Shown one piece after another: positions 16,066 to 24,558 of a stretch of DNA of 64,000 bases. The position numbers and the translations under genes were made by a program. Under the pieces are notes generated by a model. It made no database searches, was not told where the DNA came from, and worked only from the letters and a program-made list of their open reading frames with translations. Source of the DNA: Chromohalobacter sarecensis (GTDB lineage: Bacteria > Pseudomonadota > Gammaproteobacteria > Pseudomonadales > Halomonadaceae); NCBI RefSeq assembly GCF_023061135.1, contig NZ_JAKGAN010000005.1, forward strand, positions 186,001 to 250,000. Direction: 5' to 3'. Within the stretch, counting starts at the first letter, position 1; the number at the start of each line of letters is the position of its first letter.

Positions 16066-17403
16066 ATGTACGACACCCTACTTCGCCACCCCTTCATGAG
16101 CTCTGCGGGACGTTCGGCGACCCAAGCCCGTGATCTGATAGAGGCTATGGCGGTCGTCGAAATCGCTCTCGCCAGCGAACAGGAAGCGCTGGGTATCCTC
16201 CCTACCGGCGCCGCCGATGGCATCGAACGTGTTCTCCGCGCGCATGTGTTTGACCTGGAGTCGATGGCCCAGGAGACCGTTCTGGGCGGCAATGCGGCAA
16301 TTCCTTTCGTCAAGCAGGCCAAGGCGGCCCTTCCCGATGAACTCAAGGGAAGTTTTCATCGTGGCGCGACCAGCCAGGATATCCTCGATACGGCCTTGAT
16401 GTTACTCCTCAAGCCGCGCCTCGAGGCATGCTTGACGCACTTGAAACATAGTCGTGAGGCGGGCTGCGTGCTCATGCGTATGCATGCACGCACCCCCATG
16501 GTGGGTCGCACGCTGATGCAACAAGCATTGCCCATTACTTTCGGGGTCAAGGTCGCGCAATGGGCGGAGAATCTGGCCCAAGCCGAACGGCGTCTCAAAG
16601 ACGTGGCTGAGACAGGGCTCTACCTGCAATTCGGTGGTGCGGTGGGCGTTCACTCCGGATTGGGTGCGCAAGGGCTGGAGGTGATGGATCGTGTCGCCGC
16701 GCGGCTGGGGCTCGCGTCGCCGTTGCTGCCATGGCACACCAACCGCCAGCCGATCTTGGCCCTGGCCGGTGCCATCGATGCGGTGGCGGTGGGCGTCGAG
16801 AAAGTGGCGTTGGATGTCTCGTTGCTGACGCAGTCGGAAGTCGCGGAAGTCAGCGAGCCTGCCGTTGCTGGTGCCGGTGGTTCGTCGTCGATGCCCCATA
16901 AACGCAACCCGGTGATTTGCGCGCGCTTGCGGGCCGCGGCGCGCCAGATTCACGGGCAAGTGGCGACGCTCAGCCATGCCGGGGCGCAGCCGCTCGAACG
17001 GGGGTTGGGTGAATGGCATGCCGAGTGGGCGCCGATGCTGGATGCCGTGCTGCTGATGGAAGGTGCCCTGGAATCTCTGGTCGAGCTTTGGGAAGGCCTG
17101 GAAGTACACCCCGAGACGATGCGGCATAACCTGGCGCTGACCGGCGGCGCGATCATGGCCGAGCCCGCGGCCCGCTTTCTCGCCGACGCTCTAGGGGCAG
17201 ACGCCGCACAGCGTATTGCCAAGGAGGCCGTCGAAACCTCGCGTCGCGAGCGGCGTGATTATGCCGATGTGCTCTTGGCTGACGAGGAAGTGGCGAGGCA
17301 GGTGGATGCTCAGGATCTGCGGGCATGTGTCGATCCGGGTTTATACATTGGTAGTAGTCCGTGGCAGGTTGAGCGTGTTCTGGATGCGCTGGAAGTCATG
17401 TAA
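16066..17403 (+). CDS. pcaB: 3-Carboxy-cis,cis-muconate cycloisomerase
   Basis: 445-residue member of the fumarase/aspartase superfamily. The superfamily signature GGSSSMPHKRNPV is at about residues 272-284. It converts beta-carboxymuconate, the product of PcaHG, into gamma-carboxymuconolactone. The N-terminal ATSQDILDTA block and the length match bacterial PcaB. GGAG 6 nt before the ATG supports the start. It is the only gene of its transcript, because a strong terminator follows, and it is separated from pcaIJFL although all carry the same operator type. Confidence 0.93.
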   Translation: MYDTLLRHPFMSSAGRSATQARDLIEAMAVVEIALASEQEALGILPTGAADGIERVLRAHVFDLESMAQETVLGGNAAIPFVKQAKAALPDELKGSFHRGATSQDILDTALMLLLKPRLEACLTHLKHSREAGCVLMRMHARTPMVGRTLMQQALPITFGVKVAQWAENLAQAERRLKDVAETGLYLQFGGAVGVHSGLGAQGLEVMDRVAARLGLASPLLPWHTNRQPILALAGAIDAVAVGVEKVALDVSLLTQSEVAEVSEPAVAGAGGSSSMPHKRNPVICARLRAAARQIHGQVATLSHAGAQPLERGLGEWHAEWAPMLDAVLLMEGALESLVELWEGLEVHPETMRHNLALTGGAIMAEPAARFLADALGADAAQRIAKEAVETSRRERRDYADVLLADEEVARQVDAQDLRACVDPGLYIGSSPWQVERVLDALEVM

Positions 17404-17440
17404 CTTTCTATATTTAAAGCATTAGTTGTTTTTCTACCGC

Positions 17441-17468
17441 AAGGGCAACGTGGAGGCGTTGCCCTTTT
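17441..17468 (+). terminator. Intrinsic terminator of pcaB
   Basis: Perfect 10-bp stem AAGGGCAACG / CGTTGCCCTT with a 6-nt loop, ending in TTTT. Located 38 bp past the pcaB stop. Confidence 0.88.
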
Positions 17469-17474
17469 GTGTGT

Positions 17475-17538
17475 TTGACCGGCCGTCGCAATCCCGATAA
17501 TTTTGTTCGTATCACAAACCAGTGTTCACCAAGCGAAC
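17475..17538 (+). promoter_or_regulatory. pcaI promoter with four PcaR-type half-sites
   Basis: A sigma-70-like promoter TTGACC (17475) - 17 bp - TAATTT (17498) is followed by half-sites GTTCG (17505), CAAAC (17515), GTTCA (17524) and CGAAC (17534), forming two 15-bp dyads at 17505-17519 and 17524-17538. The second dyad ends only 19 bp before the pcaI ATG, so bound regulator would cover the predicted start point and leader. The promoter boxes are a reading by eye. Confidence 0.65.
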
Positions 17539-17557
17539 AAATTGCGAGGCAATCCGC

Positions 17558-18376
17558 ATGGCCGAATTTCTTAGCCTCCATGACGCCGTGGCGCGCTATG
17601 TCGAAGATGGTGCCACCGTGGCCATGGAAGGCTTCACCCACCTGATTCCCTTTGCCGCTGGGCACGAGATCATTCGCCAGGGCAAGCGTGACCTGACGCT
17701 GATCCGCATGACGCCGGACTTGGTCTACGATCAATTGATCGGTGCCGGTTGTGCCAAGAAACTGATTTTCTCTTGGGGCGGTAACCCCGGTGTGGGGTCG
17801 CTGCATCGCCTGCGCGATGCGGTGGAGAAGGGCTGGCCGCACAAGGTGGAGATCTTCGAGCATAGTCATGCGGCTATGGCGTGTGCGTTCGAGGCCGGCG
17901 CGGCGGGGCTGCCGCTGGCGGTGTTGCGCGGTTACGTGGGCAGTGAGCTGCCCAGCGTCAATGATCAGATCAAGTACATCGAGTGTCCGTTCACCGGGGA
18001 ACGCCTCGCGGCGGTGCCATCGGTGCGTCCCGATGTCTCCCTGGTGCATGCGCAGAAGGCGGATCGCAAGGGCAACGTGCTGGTGGAAGGCATCATCGGC
18101 GTGCAGAAGGAAGCGATCCTCGCCGCGGGCAAGAGCATCGTCACCGTCGAGGAAGTGGTCGACGATCTTGAAGCCGGCCCCAATGCCTGCGTGATTCCCG
18201 GTTGGGCCATCGACGCCATCGCGGTGGCCGAGAAGGGCGCTTATCCCTCCTACGCCCATGGTTACTATCCGCGCGACAACCGCTTCTACAAGGAGTGGGA
18301 CGCCATCGCCCGTGACCGTGACGCCTTCCAGACATGGCTCGATGACAACGTCTATAACGCAGGAGGTCAGGCCTGA
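17558..18376 (+). CDS. pcaI: 3-Oxoadipate CoA-transferase subunit A
   Basis: 272-residue alpha subunit of a family I CoA-transferase that moves CoA from succinyl-CoA to 3-oxoadipate. Sequence style is that of CatI/PcaI of the glutaconate-transferase-like type (EGFTHLIPFAAGHEIIRQGK, SWGGNPGVGSLHRLRDAVEKGWP, HAQKADRKGNVL). The ATG at 17558 has GAGG 8 nt upstream; an in-frame GTG at 17522 lies within the operator and is rejected. It overlaps pcaJ by 1 bp and leads the operon pcaIJ-pcaF-pcaL. Confidence 0.93.
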   Translation: MAEFLSLHDAVARYVEDGATVAMEGFTHLIPFAAGHEIIRQGKRDLTLIRMTPDLVYDQLIGAGCAKKLIFSWGGNPGVGSLHRLRDAVEKGWPHKVEIFEHSHAAMACAFEAGAAGLPLAVLRGYVGSELPSVNDQIKYIECPFTGERLAAVPSVRPDVSLVHAQKADRKGNVLVEGIIGVQKEAILAAGKSIVTVEEVVDDLEAGPNACVIPGWAIDAIAVAEKGAYPSYAHGYYPRDNRFYKEWDAIARDRDAFQTWLDDNVYNAGGQA

Positions 18377-19152
18377 TGAGTAACGAATACACCTCTGCGG
18401 AAATGATGACCGTGACGGCGGCGAAAGCGCTGGAAAACGGCATGACCTGCTTCGTGGGCATTGGCTTGCCCTCCGAGGCCGCTAACCTGGCGCGCCTGAC
18501 GCACGCACCGGACGTGGTGCTGATCTATGAGTCCGGCACGCTGCAGACCAAGCCCGAAGTGCTACCGCTGTCGATCGGTGACGGCGAGCTGTGCGAGTCG
18601 GCGTTGACCACCGTCTCAGTGCCGGAAATGTTCCGCTACTGGTTGCAGGGCGGCAAGGTCGACGTGGGCTTCTTGGGTACCGCGCAGATTGACCGCTACT
18701 GCAATCTCAACACCACGCTGATCGGTGACTATCAATCGCCCAAGGTGCGTTTGCCGGGCGGTGGCGGGGCACCGGAGATCGCCACCAGCGCTGGCGAGGT
18801 CTTCATCACGCTCAAGCACTCCAAGCGAACCTTCGTCAACGATGTGGATTTCATCACCACGCTGGGTTTCGGTCGCGACGGCAAGGCGCGCGATGGCGTG
18901 CCCAACATCGGCCGTGGGCCGACTAGGGTGATCACCGACCTGTGTGTCATGAAGCCCGATCCCGAGACCAAAGAGTTGGTGGTCGTATCGCTGCATCCCG
19001 GCGTTACGCGTGACGACGTGATTGAGGCTACCGGCTGGGAGATTCGCTTCGCCGAGCAGCTCGAGACGACACCGACGCCGGATGCACGCGAGCTGGAAGT
19101 GCTGCGGGACCTCAAGGCACGTACCGAACGTAAACACGCCGGCGAGGCGTGA
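18376..19152 (+). CDS. pcaJ: 3-Oxoadipate CoA-transferase subunit B
   Basis: 258-residue beta subunit of the CoA-transferase; subunits A and B form the active enzyme, the beta subunit carrying the catalytic Glu (in the YESGTLQTKP region, residues about 51-60, by family analogy). The FVGIGLPSEAANLARL and LPGGGGAPEIATSA motifs fit CatJ/PcaJ. The start codon overlaps the pcaI stop (TGATG), so translation is coupled. pcaF follows after 10 bp. Confidence 0.93.
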   Translation: MSNEYTSAEMMTVTAAKALENGMTCFVGIGLPSEAANLARLTHAPDVVLIYESGTLQTKPEVLPLSIGDGELCESALTTVSVPEMFRYWLQGGKVDVGFLGTAQIDRYCNLNTTLIGDYQSPKVRLPGGGGAPEIATSAGEVFITLKHSKRTFVNDVDFITTLGFGRDGKARDGVPNIGRGPTRVITDLCVMKPDPETKELVVVSLHPGVTRDDVIEATGWEIRFAEQLETTPTPDARELEVLRDLKARTERKHAGEA

Positions 19153-19162
19153 GGAGAATTCG

Positions 19163-20368
19163 ATGAGCGATGTTTGGCTGTGTCATCCCACGCGTTCCGC
19201 CGTGGGGCGCTTCGGTGGCGTGCTGGCCAGTGTCCGCCCCGACGACCTGGCGGCGACGATCTTCCGCGCTGTGCTGGCCCAAGCCCCGGATCTCGATCCG
19301 GCGGCCATCGATGAAGTGATCATGGGCTGCGCCAACCAGGCCGGCGAGGACAATCGCAACGTGGCGCGCATGTCGGCGTTGCTGGCCGGGCTGCCCACCA
19401 GCGTGCCCGGTACCACGATGAACCGCCTGTGCGGGTCGGGCATGGACGCCGTGGGTACGGCGTTCCGTGCCATCAAGGCAGGCGAATTCGAACTGGCCCT
19501 GGCGGGCGGTGTGGAATCCATGTCGCGCGCGCCATTCGTGATGGGCAAGGCCGAGAGTGCCTTCGCGCGTGCTCAGGCGATTGAGGACACCACCATCGGC
19601 TGGCGCTTCGTCAATCCGCTGATGAAGAGCCACTACGGTGTCGAGTCGATGCCCGAGACCGCCGAGAACGTGGCCGAGCAGTTTCATGTTTCTCGCGAAG
19701 ATCAGGATGCCTTCGCCGTGCGCTCGCAGCAGAAAACCGAGCGCGCCCAACAGTCGGGGCGTCTGGCGCGGGAAATCACGCCGGTCGAGGTGCCACGTCG
19801 CAAGCAGGATCCTCTGATCGTCGATCAGGACGAGCATCCGCGTGCCGGTACCACGCTGGAGAAATTGGCCAAGTTGCCGACCCCATTTCGCGAGGGCGGC
19901 AGTGTCACCGCCGGCAATGCGTCCGGCGTCAACGATGGCGCAGCGGCGATGCTGGTCGCCAGCGATGCCGCCGTTGCGCGTCACGGGCTTACCCCCATGG
20001 CGCGCATTCTGGGCATGGCCACCGCCGGCGTGGAGCCACGCATCATGGGCATGGGCCCGGTGCCGGCCACACGCAAGCTGCTCGAACGTCTGGGTATCGG
20101 CATCGACGATGTCGACATCATCGAGCTCAACGAAGCCTTCGCCGCCCAAGGGCTGGCGTGCCTGCGCGAGCTGGGCGTCGCCGACGACGACCCGCGCGTC
20201 AATCCCAACGGCGGGGCGATTGCGCTCGGCCATCCGCTGGGCATGTCCGGTGCGCGCTTGCTGCTGACGGCAGCGCATGAATTGCACGCGCAGAACAAGC
20301 GCTACGCCCTGTGCACCATGTGTGTCGGTGTGGGCCAAGGCGTGGCCACTTTGATCGAACGCGTTTGA
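19163..20368 (+). CDS. pcaF: 3-Oxoadipyl-CoA thiolase
   Basis: 401-residue thiolase that cleaves 3-oxoadipyl-CoA to succinyl-CoA and acetyl-CoA, the last step of the beta-ketoadipate pathway. The nucleophilic Cys is in [12 protein letters not shown] (about residue 91); the C-terminal His and Cys are in [19 protein letters not shown] and [10 protein letters not shown]. The start at 19163 follows a GAGGAG site; the longer frame upstream overlaps pcaJ and is not thiolase sequence. Third gene of the operon. Confidence 0.94.
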   Translation: MSDVWLCHPTRSAVGRFGGVLASVRPDDLAATIFRAVLAQAPDLDPAAIDEVIMGCANQAGEDNRNVARMSALLAGLPTSVPGTTMNRLCGSGMDAVGTAFRAIKAGEFELALAGGVESMSRAPFVMGKAESAFARAQAIEDTTIGWRFVNPLMKSHYGVESMPETAENVAEQFHVSREDQDAFAVRSQQKTERAQQSGRLAREITPVEVPRRKQDPLIVDQDEHPRAGTTLEKLAKLPTPFREGGSVTAGNASGVNDGAAAMLVASDAAVARHGLTPMARILGMATAGVEPRIMGMGPVPATRKLLERLGIGIDDVDIIELNEAFAAQGLACLRELGVADDDPRVNPNGGAIALGHPLGMSGARLLLTAAHELHAQNKRYALCTMCVGVGQGVATLIERV

Positions 20369-20378
20369 GGAGAACGGC

Positions 20379-21548
20379 ATGGCTTTCTTGACGGTAGCGG
20401 AACGCACGATCGCCTATCGCGATAGCGGCGAAAACGCGTTGCCAGCGGTGCTGTTGGCACATCCGCTGGGCATGAGTCAGGACGTCTGGGAAGGCGTGGT
20501 GACGGCCCTGCGTGGGCGCTTTCGCTGCGTGACCTGGGATTTTCCCGGTCATGGCGCAAGCACTGGCCTGACAGCGTCGGTAACGCCGGACGACCTGGCC
20601 GAGGACGCCTTGGCTCTGGCCGATGCCCTAGGCCTTGCGCGCTTTCACTTCGTGGGCACGTCGGTCGGTGGCGTGGTCGGCCAGCAGTTGCTGGCCCAGT
20701 GCCCCGAGCGGCTCATCAATGTAGTGCTCACCAATACCGGTGCGGTCATCGGCACGCCGAATAACTGGCATGCGCGGGCGACGCGAGTACGTCAGGAAGG
20801 CCTGGCCGCGATGGCCGACGAGATCGTACCGCGCTGGTTTACCGAGGCGTTCGTGCAGCGTGACACGGCGGCGTATGCGGGCTGGAAAGTCCAGCTCGCG
20901 CGCACCGATGCCGAAAGTTACGCGCGGCTCTGCGAAATGCTGGCCGCGACCGATTTTACCGGCCGGTTGCGTGACGTTACCGGCCCCGTGCGTCTGCTGG
21001 GTGGGCGCGAGGATCTTTCCACGCCCCCCGAGACCTTGAAAACGCTCGCTTCCCAGTTCGGCGACGCGCGCCTCGAAGTGCTCGAGAACATCGCCCACGT
21101 GCCCAGCGTGGAAGTGCCCGAGGCGATCGCCAAGCGCCTGCGCGCCTGGTTGGGCGAGGAGCACGCCGACGAGAACGGCGTGAGCTATGCCGCTGGACTG
21201 GACACCCGCAAGCAGGTGCTGGGCGATGAGCACGTGGCACGCGCCAGCGAAAATGCCACCACGCTCGACGCGCCGTTCCAGAACATGATCACGCGTATGG
21301 CTTGGGGCGAGCTATGGGGCAACGAGGACTTGAGCCGCACCGAGCGCAGCATGATCACCCTGGCGGTGCTGGCGGCGCTGGGCCGCGACGGCGAGCTGGA
21401 GCTCCACCTGAAAACCGCCCAACGCATTGGCCTCAGTGAAGCGCAACTGCGCCAGACGCTGATGCATGTCGCGATCTACGCTGGCGTGCCGGCCGCTAAC
21501 CATGCCTTCTCGATGGCCAAGAAACTGGGCTGGGGCAACACCCTATAA
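20379..21548 (+). CDS. pcaL: Fused 3-oxoadipate enol-lactonase / 4-carboxymuconolactone decarboxylase
   Basis: 389-residue two-domain protein. Residues 1-255 form an alpha/beta hydrolase (PcaD) with nucleophile S95 in FVGTSVGG and a late His in ENIAHVPS. Residues from about 268 form a carboxymuconolactone decarboxylase domain (PcaC) with the family block YAAGLDTRKQVLGDEHVARA and a C-terminal HVAIYAGVPAANHAF. The fusion carries out two successive steps, decarboxylation then lactone hydrolysis. In the fused form the hydrolase comes first, opposite to reaction order. It ends the pcaIJFL unit; two hairpins follow before the TRAP genes. Confidence 0.93.
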   Translation: MAFLTVAERTIAYRDSGENALPAVLLAHPLGMSQDVWEGVVTALRGRFRCVTWDFPGHGASTGLTASVTPDDLAEDALALADALGLARFHFVGTSVGGVVGQQLLAQCPERLINVVLTNTGAVIGTPNNWHARATRVRQEGLAAMADEIVPRWFTEAFVQRDTAAYAGWKVQLARTDAESYARLCEMLAATDFTGRLRDVTGPVRLLGGREDLSTPPETLKTLASQFGDARLEVLENIAHVPSVEVPEAIAKRLRAWLGEEHADENGVSYAAGLDTRKQVLGDEHVARASENATTLDAPFQNMITRMAWGELWGNEDLSRTERSMITLAVLAALGRDGELELHLKTAQRIGLSEAQLRQTLMHVAIYAGVPAANHAFSMAKKLGWGNTL

Positions 21549-21569
21549 CGAGAATCCCGCCTGGATAAT

Positions 21570-21616
21570 GCCTTCCTCGGAAGGCGATTGAAGCGAGAGG
21601 TCCTTAGCGGATCTCT
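21570..21616 (+). other. Two hairpins between pcaL and the TRAP operon
   Basis: GCCTTC-CTCG-GAAGGC (21570-21585, 6-bp stem with a tetraloop) and AGAGGTCC-TTAGC-GGATCTCT (21596-21616, 8-bp stem with one G-U pair) stand in the 95-bp gap. Neither is followed by a long T-run. They may reduce readthrough, or set a processing or stability point so that the binding protein mRNA is more abundant, as is common for TRAP and ABC operons. Confidence 0.4.
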
Positions 21617-21643
21617 TTCGAGATAATAAAAGGAATCAATGCC

Positions 21644-22666
21644 ATGAAACGTACGCTAACTTGCATGCTCACCCTCTCCCTCACGGCGGCGGCCGTGTCG
21701 ACCGCCCATGCGGAAACCACGCTGCGCATGTCGCATTTCTGGCCGGGCGCTTCGTCGATCAATAAAGATGCCTTCGAAGCCTGGGCCGCAGCAGTGGAAG
21801 AAGACTCCAATGGCTCACTGACGATCGAGAACTATCCCTCCCAGACCTTGAGTCAAGCCGATGAAACCTATGAAGCGGTTGTCAACGGCATCGCCGATAT
21901 CGGGATCACTGCGCAGGGCTACACCAACGGCCGCTTTCCGCTGAGCCAGATCGTCGAACTGCCGGGCGTGGCGTCGTCGGCCCCCGAGGGCGCCTGCGTG
22001 CTGCAAACGCTCTATGACGATGGCCAGATCGCCGACGAGTACGATGACACTCATGTATTGTTCATGTTCACCACGGGGCCGGGGTATATCCACACTCGCG
22101 ATACCGACGTGCAGAAACCCTCGGACCTCGAAGGACTGCGCATGCGCCGCCCCACGGCCGTGGCGGGCAACATACTCAAGAACATGGGCGCCGAACCGAC
22201 CGGCATGCCGGCACCGGAAATCTATACCTCCATGCAGCGCGGTGTGCTCGATGGCTTGAGCTTTCCCTGGGAAGGCATGAAGACCTTCCGTCTCAACGAG
22301 CTGACCGAGTACCACACGCAGGTACCGTTCTACACGCTGATTTTCGTCGCCACGATGAGCCAGGACAAATATGACAGTTTGTCCCCGGAGCAACAAAAGG
22401 CCATCGACGAAAACTCCGGCATGAAGTGGGCTGAGAAAGCCGGCAAGGTCTTTGCTGCCGATGATAAGGCTGGCAAAAAGGAAGCCGAAGAAGCCGGACA
22501 CACCATCCGTGTCATCGACAATCCGCTCGAGAATTCGGAATGGGAAAAGCCGCTCAAGGCGGGCATCGATCAGTACCTGGGTAATCTTGAGTCGCGCGGT
22601 CTCGATCAGGCGCGAGATGTCTATTACGCCGCGCTTGAAGCGCGTAAATCCTGCTCAGCCGAATAA
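21644..22666 (+). CDS. TRAP transporter solute-binding protein, DctP family
   Basis: 340-residue periplasmic protein. The signal peptide is cleaved after about residue 23 (STAHA). The binding-site Arg block is GLRMRRPTAV. It belongs to a subfamily with two mature cysteines (GACVLQTLY and the C-terminal KSCSAE), shared with the binding proteins at 24559 and 28286; these may form a disulfide in the periplasm. It is followed by its own dctQ and dctM in one operon. Substrate unknown; the location behind pcaL and before benzoylformate decarboxylase suggests an aromatic acid. Confidence 0.88.
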   Translation: MKRTLTCMLTLSLTAAAVSTAHAETTLRMSHFWPGASSINKDAFEAWAAAVEEDSNGSLTIENYPSQTLSQADETYEAVVNGIADIGITAQGYTNGRFPLSQIVELPGVASSAPEGACVLQTLYDDGQIADEYDDTHVLFMFTTGPGYIHTRDTDVQKPSDLEGLRMRRPTAVAGNILKNMGAEPTGMPAPEIYTSMQRGVLDGLSFPWEGMKTFRLNELTEYHTQVPFYTLIFVATMSQDKYDSLSPEQQKAIDENSGMKWAEKAGKVFAADDKAGKKEAEEAGHTIRVIDNPLENSEWEKPLKAGIDQYLGNLESRGLDQARDVYYAALEARKSCSAE

Positions 22667-22683
22667 GGCTAGGAGAGAACGGT

Positions 22684-23208
22684 ATGCAGCAAGGGCTCAC
22701 TCGGCTCAGCCACTGGCTGGGCTCCCTGTGCAGAATCATTGCCGGTATAGCGCTTCTGGCTTTGCTGTCGGTCACCATTCTCGACGTGGGTCTGCGTTAC
22801 TTGAGTGATCTTACTAGTGGTGCGATATCCCTCAGCGTGTCGGGTAGCGTGGAACTAGTCAGTTACCTGATGCTGTTCTCTCTGCTCGCCGCCATGGCCG
22901 CGAGCGTCGAGAAAAGCCAGGTGGTGGTCGAAGCGCTGACCCATCGTATGAACGATGTTTTCAAGGCGCGCTTGCACGGCTTTTACCTTCTGGGCTTCAT
23001 GGTGCTTGGGATCATCTTGTGCGTGGGTCTGATCAATTCGGGGCTCGGTGCCATATCTCATGGTGAAGTCACGCAAGACTTGAGAATTTCCATGGGACCT
23101 ATTTATTTGTTTGCCGCCTTTCTGAGTGCACTACTCAGCTTGCGAAGCTTGATGCATGTCTTGCTGAGCGGCGTCTTCGGCCAACAGGAGGAAAGCGCCA
23201 ATGGGTAG
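22684..23208 (+). CDS. TRAP transporter small permease, DctQ family
   Basis: 174-residue integral membrane protein with four hydrophobic segments (about 18-38, 58-80, 98-122, 138-162). The RYLSDLTSGAISLSVSGSVELVSYLM region fits the conserved DctQ second helix. GGAG 8 nt before the ATG. It lies 17 bp after the binding-protein gene and overlaps dctM by 8 bp, so the three genes form one unit. Confidence 0.88.
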   Translation: MQQGLTRLSHWLGSLCRIIAGIALLALLSVTILDVGLRYLSDLTSGAISLSVSGSVELVSYLMLFSLLAAMAASVEKSQVVVEALTHRMNDVFKARLHGFYLLGFMVLGIILCVGLINSGLGAISHGEVTQDLRISMGPIYLFAAFLSALLSLRSLMHVLLSGVFGQQEESANG

Positions 23209-24487
23209 TGAAATGATTGGCGGTATCGGTCTGGCCTCGCTGCTGGTGTTGATGATGCTGCGTGTGCCCGTGGCGCTATCGATGTTGATCGTCGGTGTCG
23301 TGGGGTTCTCGCAGATCATCAACATGGGCGCCGCCCTGTCGATGGTCAAATCCGTCCCGGTGGAGGTACTGTCTAACTACAGTTTTAGTGCGGTTCCCAT
23401 GTTCATTTTAATGGGTGTCTTGGCGGCGCACTCCGGCATGGCGGGTAAATTGTTCAATTCTACACGCATGATCTGCGGAGGTTGGAAAGGGGGGCTGGCG
23501 ATCTCGGCGATTGGTTCCTGCGGAATCTTTTCGGCGATTTCCGGTTCTTCTCTTGCGACGGCAAGCACCATGACGCGTGTCGCGCTGCCCGAGATGGAGC
23601 GCTATGGCTACAACCGTGGTCTAGCCACCGGCGCACTGGCCGCCGGCGGAACGCTGGGAATCATGATTCCGCCGAGTATCGCGCTTTTGATCTACGCCAT
23701 TCTTACCGAACAGTCGGTAGGCGATATGTTCATGGCGGGCCTTATACCCGGTCTGATGGGGCTCGTTTTCTATTCATTGGCGATCACCGTCGTGATGCGG
23801 CTCAAACCTTCGCTTGCGGTCGCGGGAGAGCCCACATCCTGGAGCGATAAAATCAAATCCCTGGCAGGATTGTCACCTTTCTTCGGTGTTTTTCTGCTGC
23901 TTATATTGGGCATTTATTTCGGTGCTTTCACGCCCACAGAAGGGGCGAGCGTGGGGGCATTCGCGACCTTGTTGTATGCCTTGGCCAAAGGGATGCGAGC
24001 CAGGGGGTTGTGGCAGGCCGTGCAGGAAACATTGGCACTTTCCTCGGTGGTGTTTTTCATGCTGGTAGGAGCCGAGACGCTGGGCTACTTCATTTCGGTC
24101 TCGCGTATCTCCTTCACTATCAGTGAGTTCCTGTTAAGTATGGATCTCACGCCGCTCGTCGTGCTGCTATGCATCCTGCTGCTGTATTTTATCCTCGGGA
24201 TGTTCATGGATTCGATCGCCATGCTGGTAATCACCGTGCCGGTCGTGTTCCCGATCATTCAGACAGTGGGCATCGATCCGGTATGGTTCGGCATCGTGAC
24301 CGTTTTGACCGTCGAATTAGGTCTGATAACGCCACCGGTGGGGATGAATGTCTTCGTGATCAAAGCCATGGCACCCCATGTGGGGCTGGGGGAAATCTTC
24401 AAGGGAGTGGCGCCTTTCATCGCCGCCGATTTCGTTCGATTGGCGCTACTGATTGCGTTCCCCGTACTTACCCTATTTCTCATCTGA
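23201..24487 (+). CDS. TRAP transporter large permease, DctM family
   Basis: 428-residue permease with about 12 membrane segments. DctM blocks: LMMLRVPVALSMLIVG, FSAISGSSLATASTMTRVALPEMERYGY, ATGALAAGGTLGIMIPPSIAL and ELGLITPPVGMNVFVIK. It overlaps dctQ by 8 bp. A second, orphan binding-protein gene follows after 71 bp, and a third lies beyond benzoylformate decarboxylase; this is the only membrane pair available to them in the vicinity. Confidence 0.92.
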   Translation: MGSEMIGGIGLASLLVLMMLRVPVALSMLIVGVVGFSQIINMGAALSMVKSVPVEVLSNYSFSAVPMFILMGVLAAHSGMAGKLFNSTRMICGGWKGGLAISAIGSCGIFSAISGSSLATASTMTRVALPEMERYGYNRGLATGALAAGGTLGIMIPPSIALLIYAILTEQSVGDMFMAGLIPGLMGLVFYSLAITVVMRLKPSLAVAGEPTSWSDKIKSLAGLSPFFGVFLLLILGIYFGAFTPTEGASVGAFATLLYALAKGMRARGLWQAVQETLALSSVVFFMLVGAETLGYFISVSRISFTISEFLLSMDLTPLVVLLCILLLYFILGMFMDSIAMLVITVPVVFPIIQTVGIDPVWFGIVTVLTVELGLITPPVGMNVFVIKAMAPHVGLGEIFKGVAPFIAADFVRLALLIAFPVLTLFLI

Positions 24488-24558
24488 TTCCAGGAGTGGA
24501 AAACGCTAGCTGTATTGATGGACGAACGATAGCAATAAACAAATAATGAGGTTCTGAA

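Noticed and set aside
17522-17557. GTG at 17522 as the pcaI start
   Set aside because: It would place the start codon inside the PcaR-type operator and has no ribosome site; the ATG at 17558 has GAGG and matches family N-termini.
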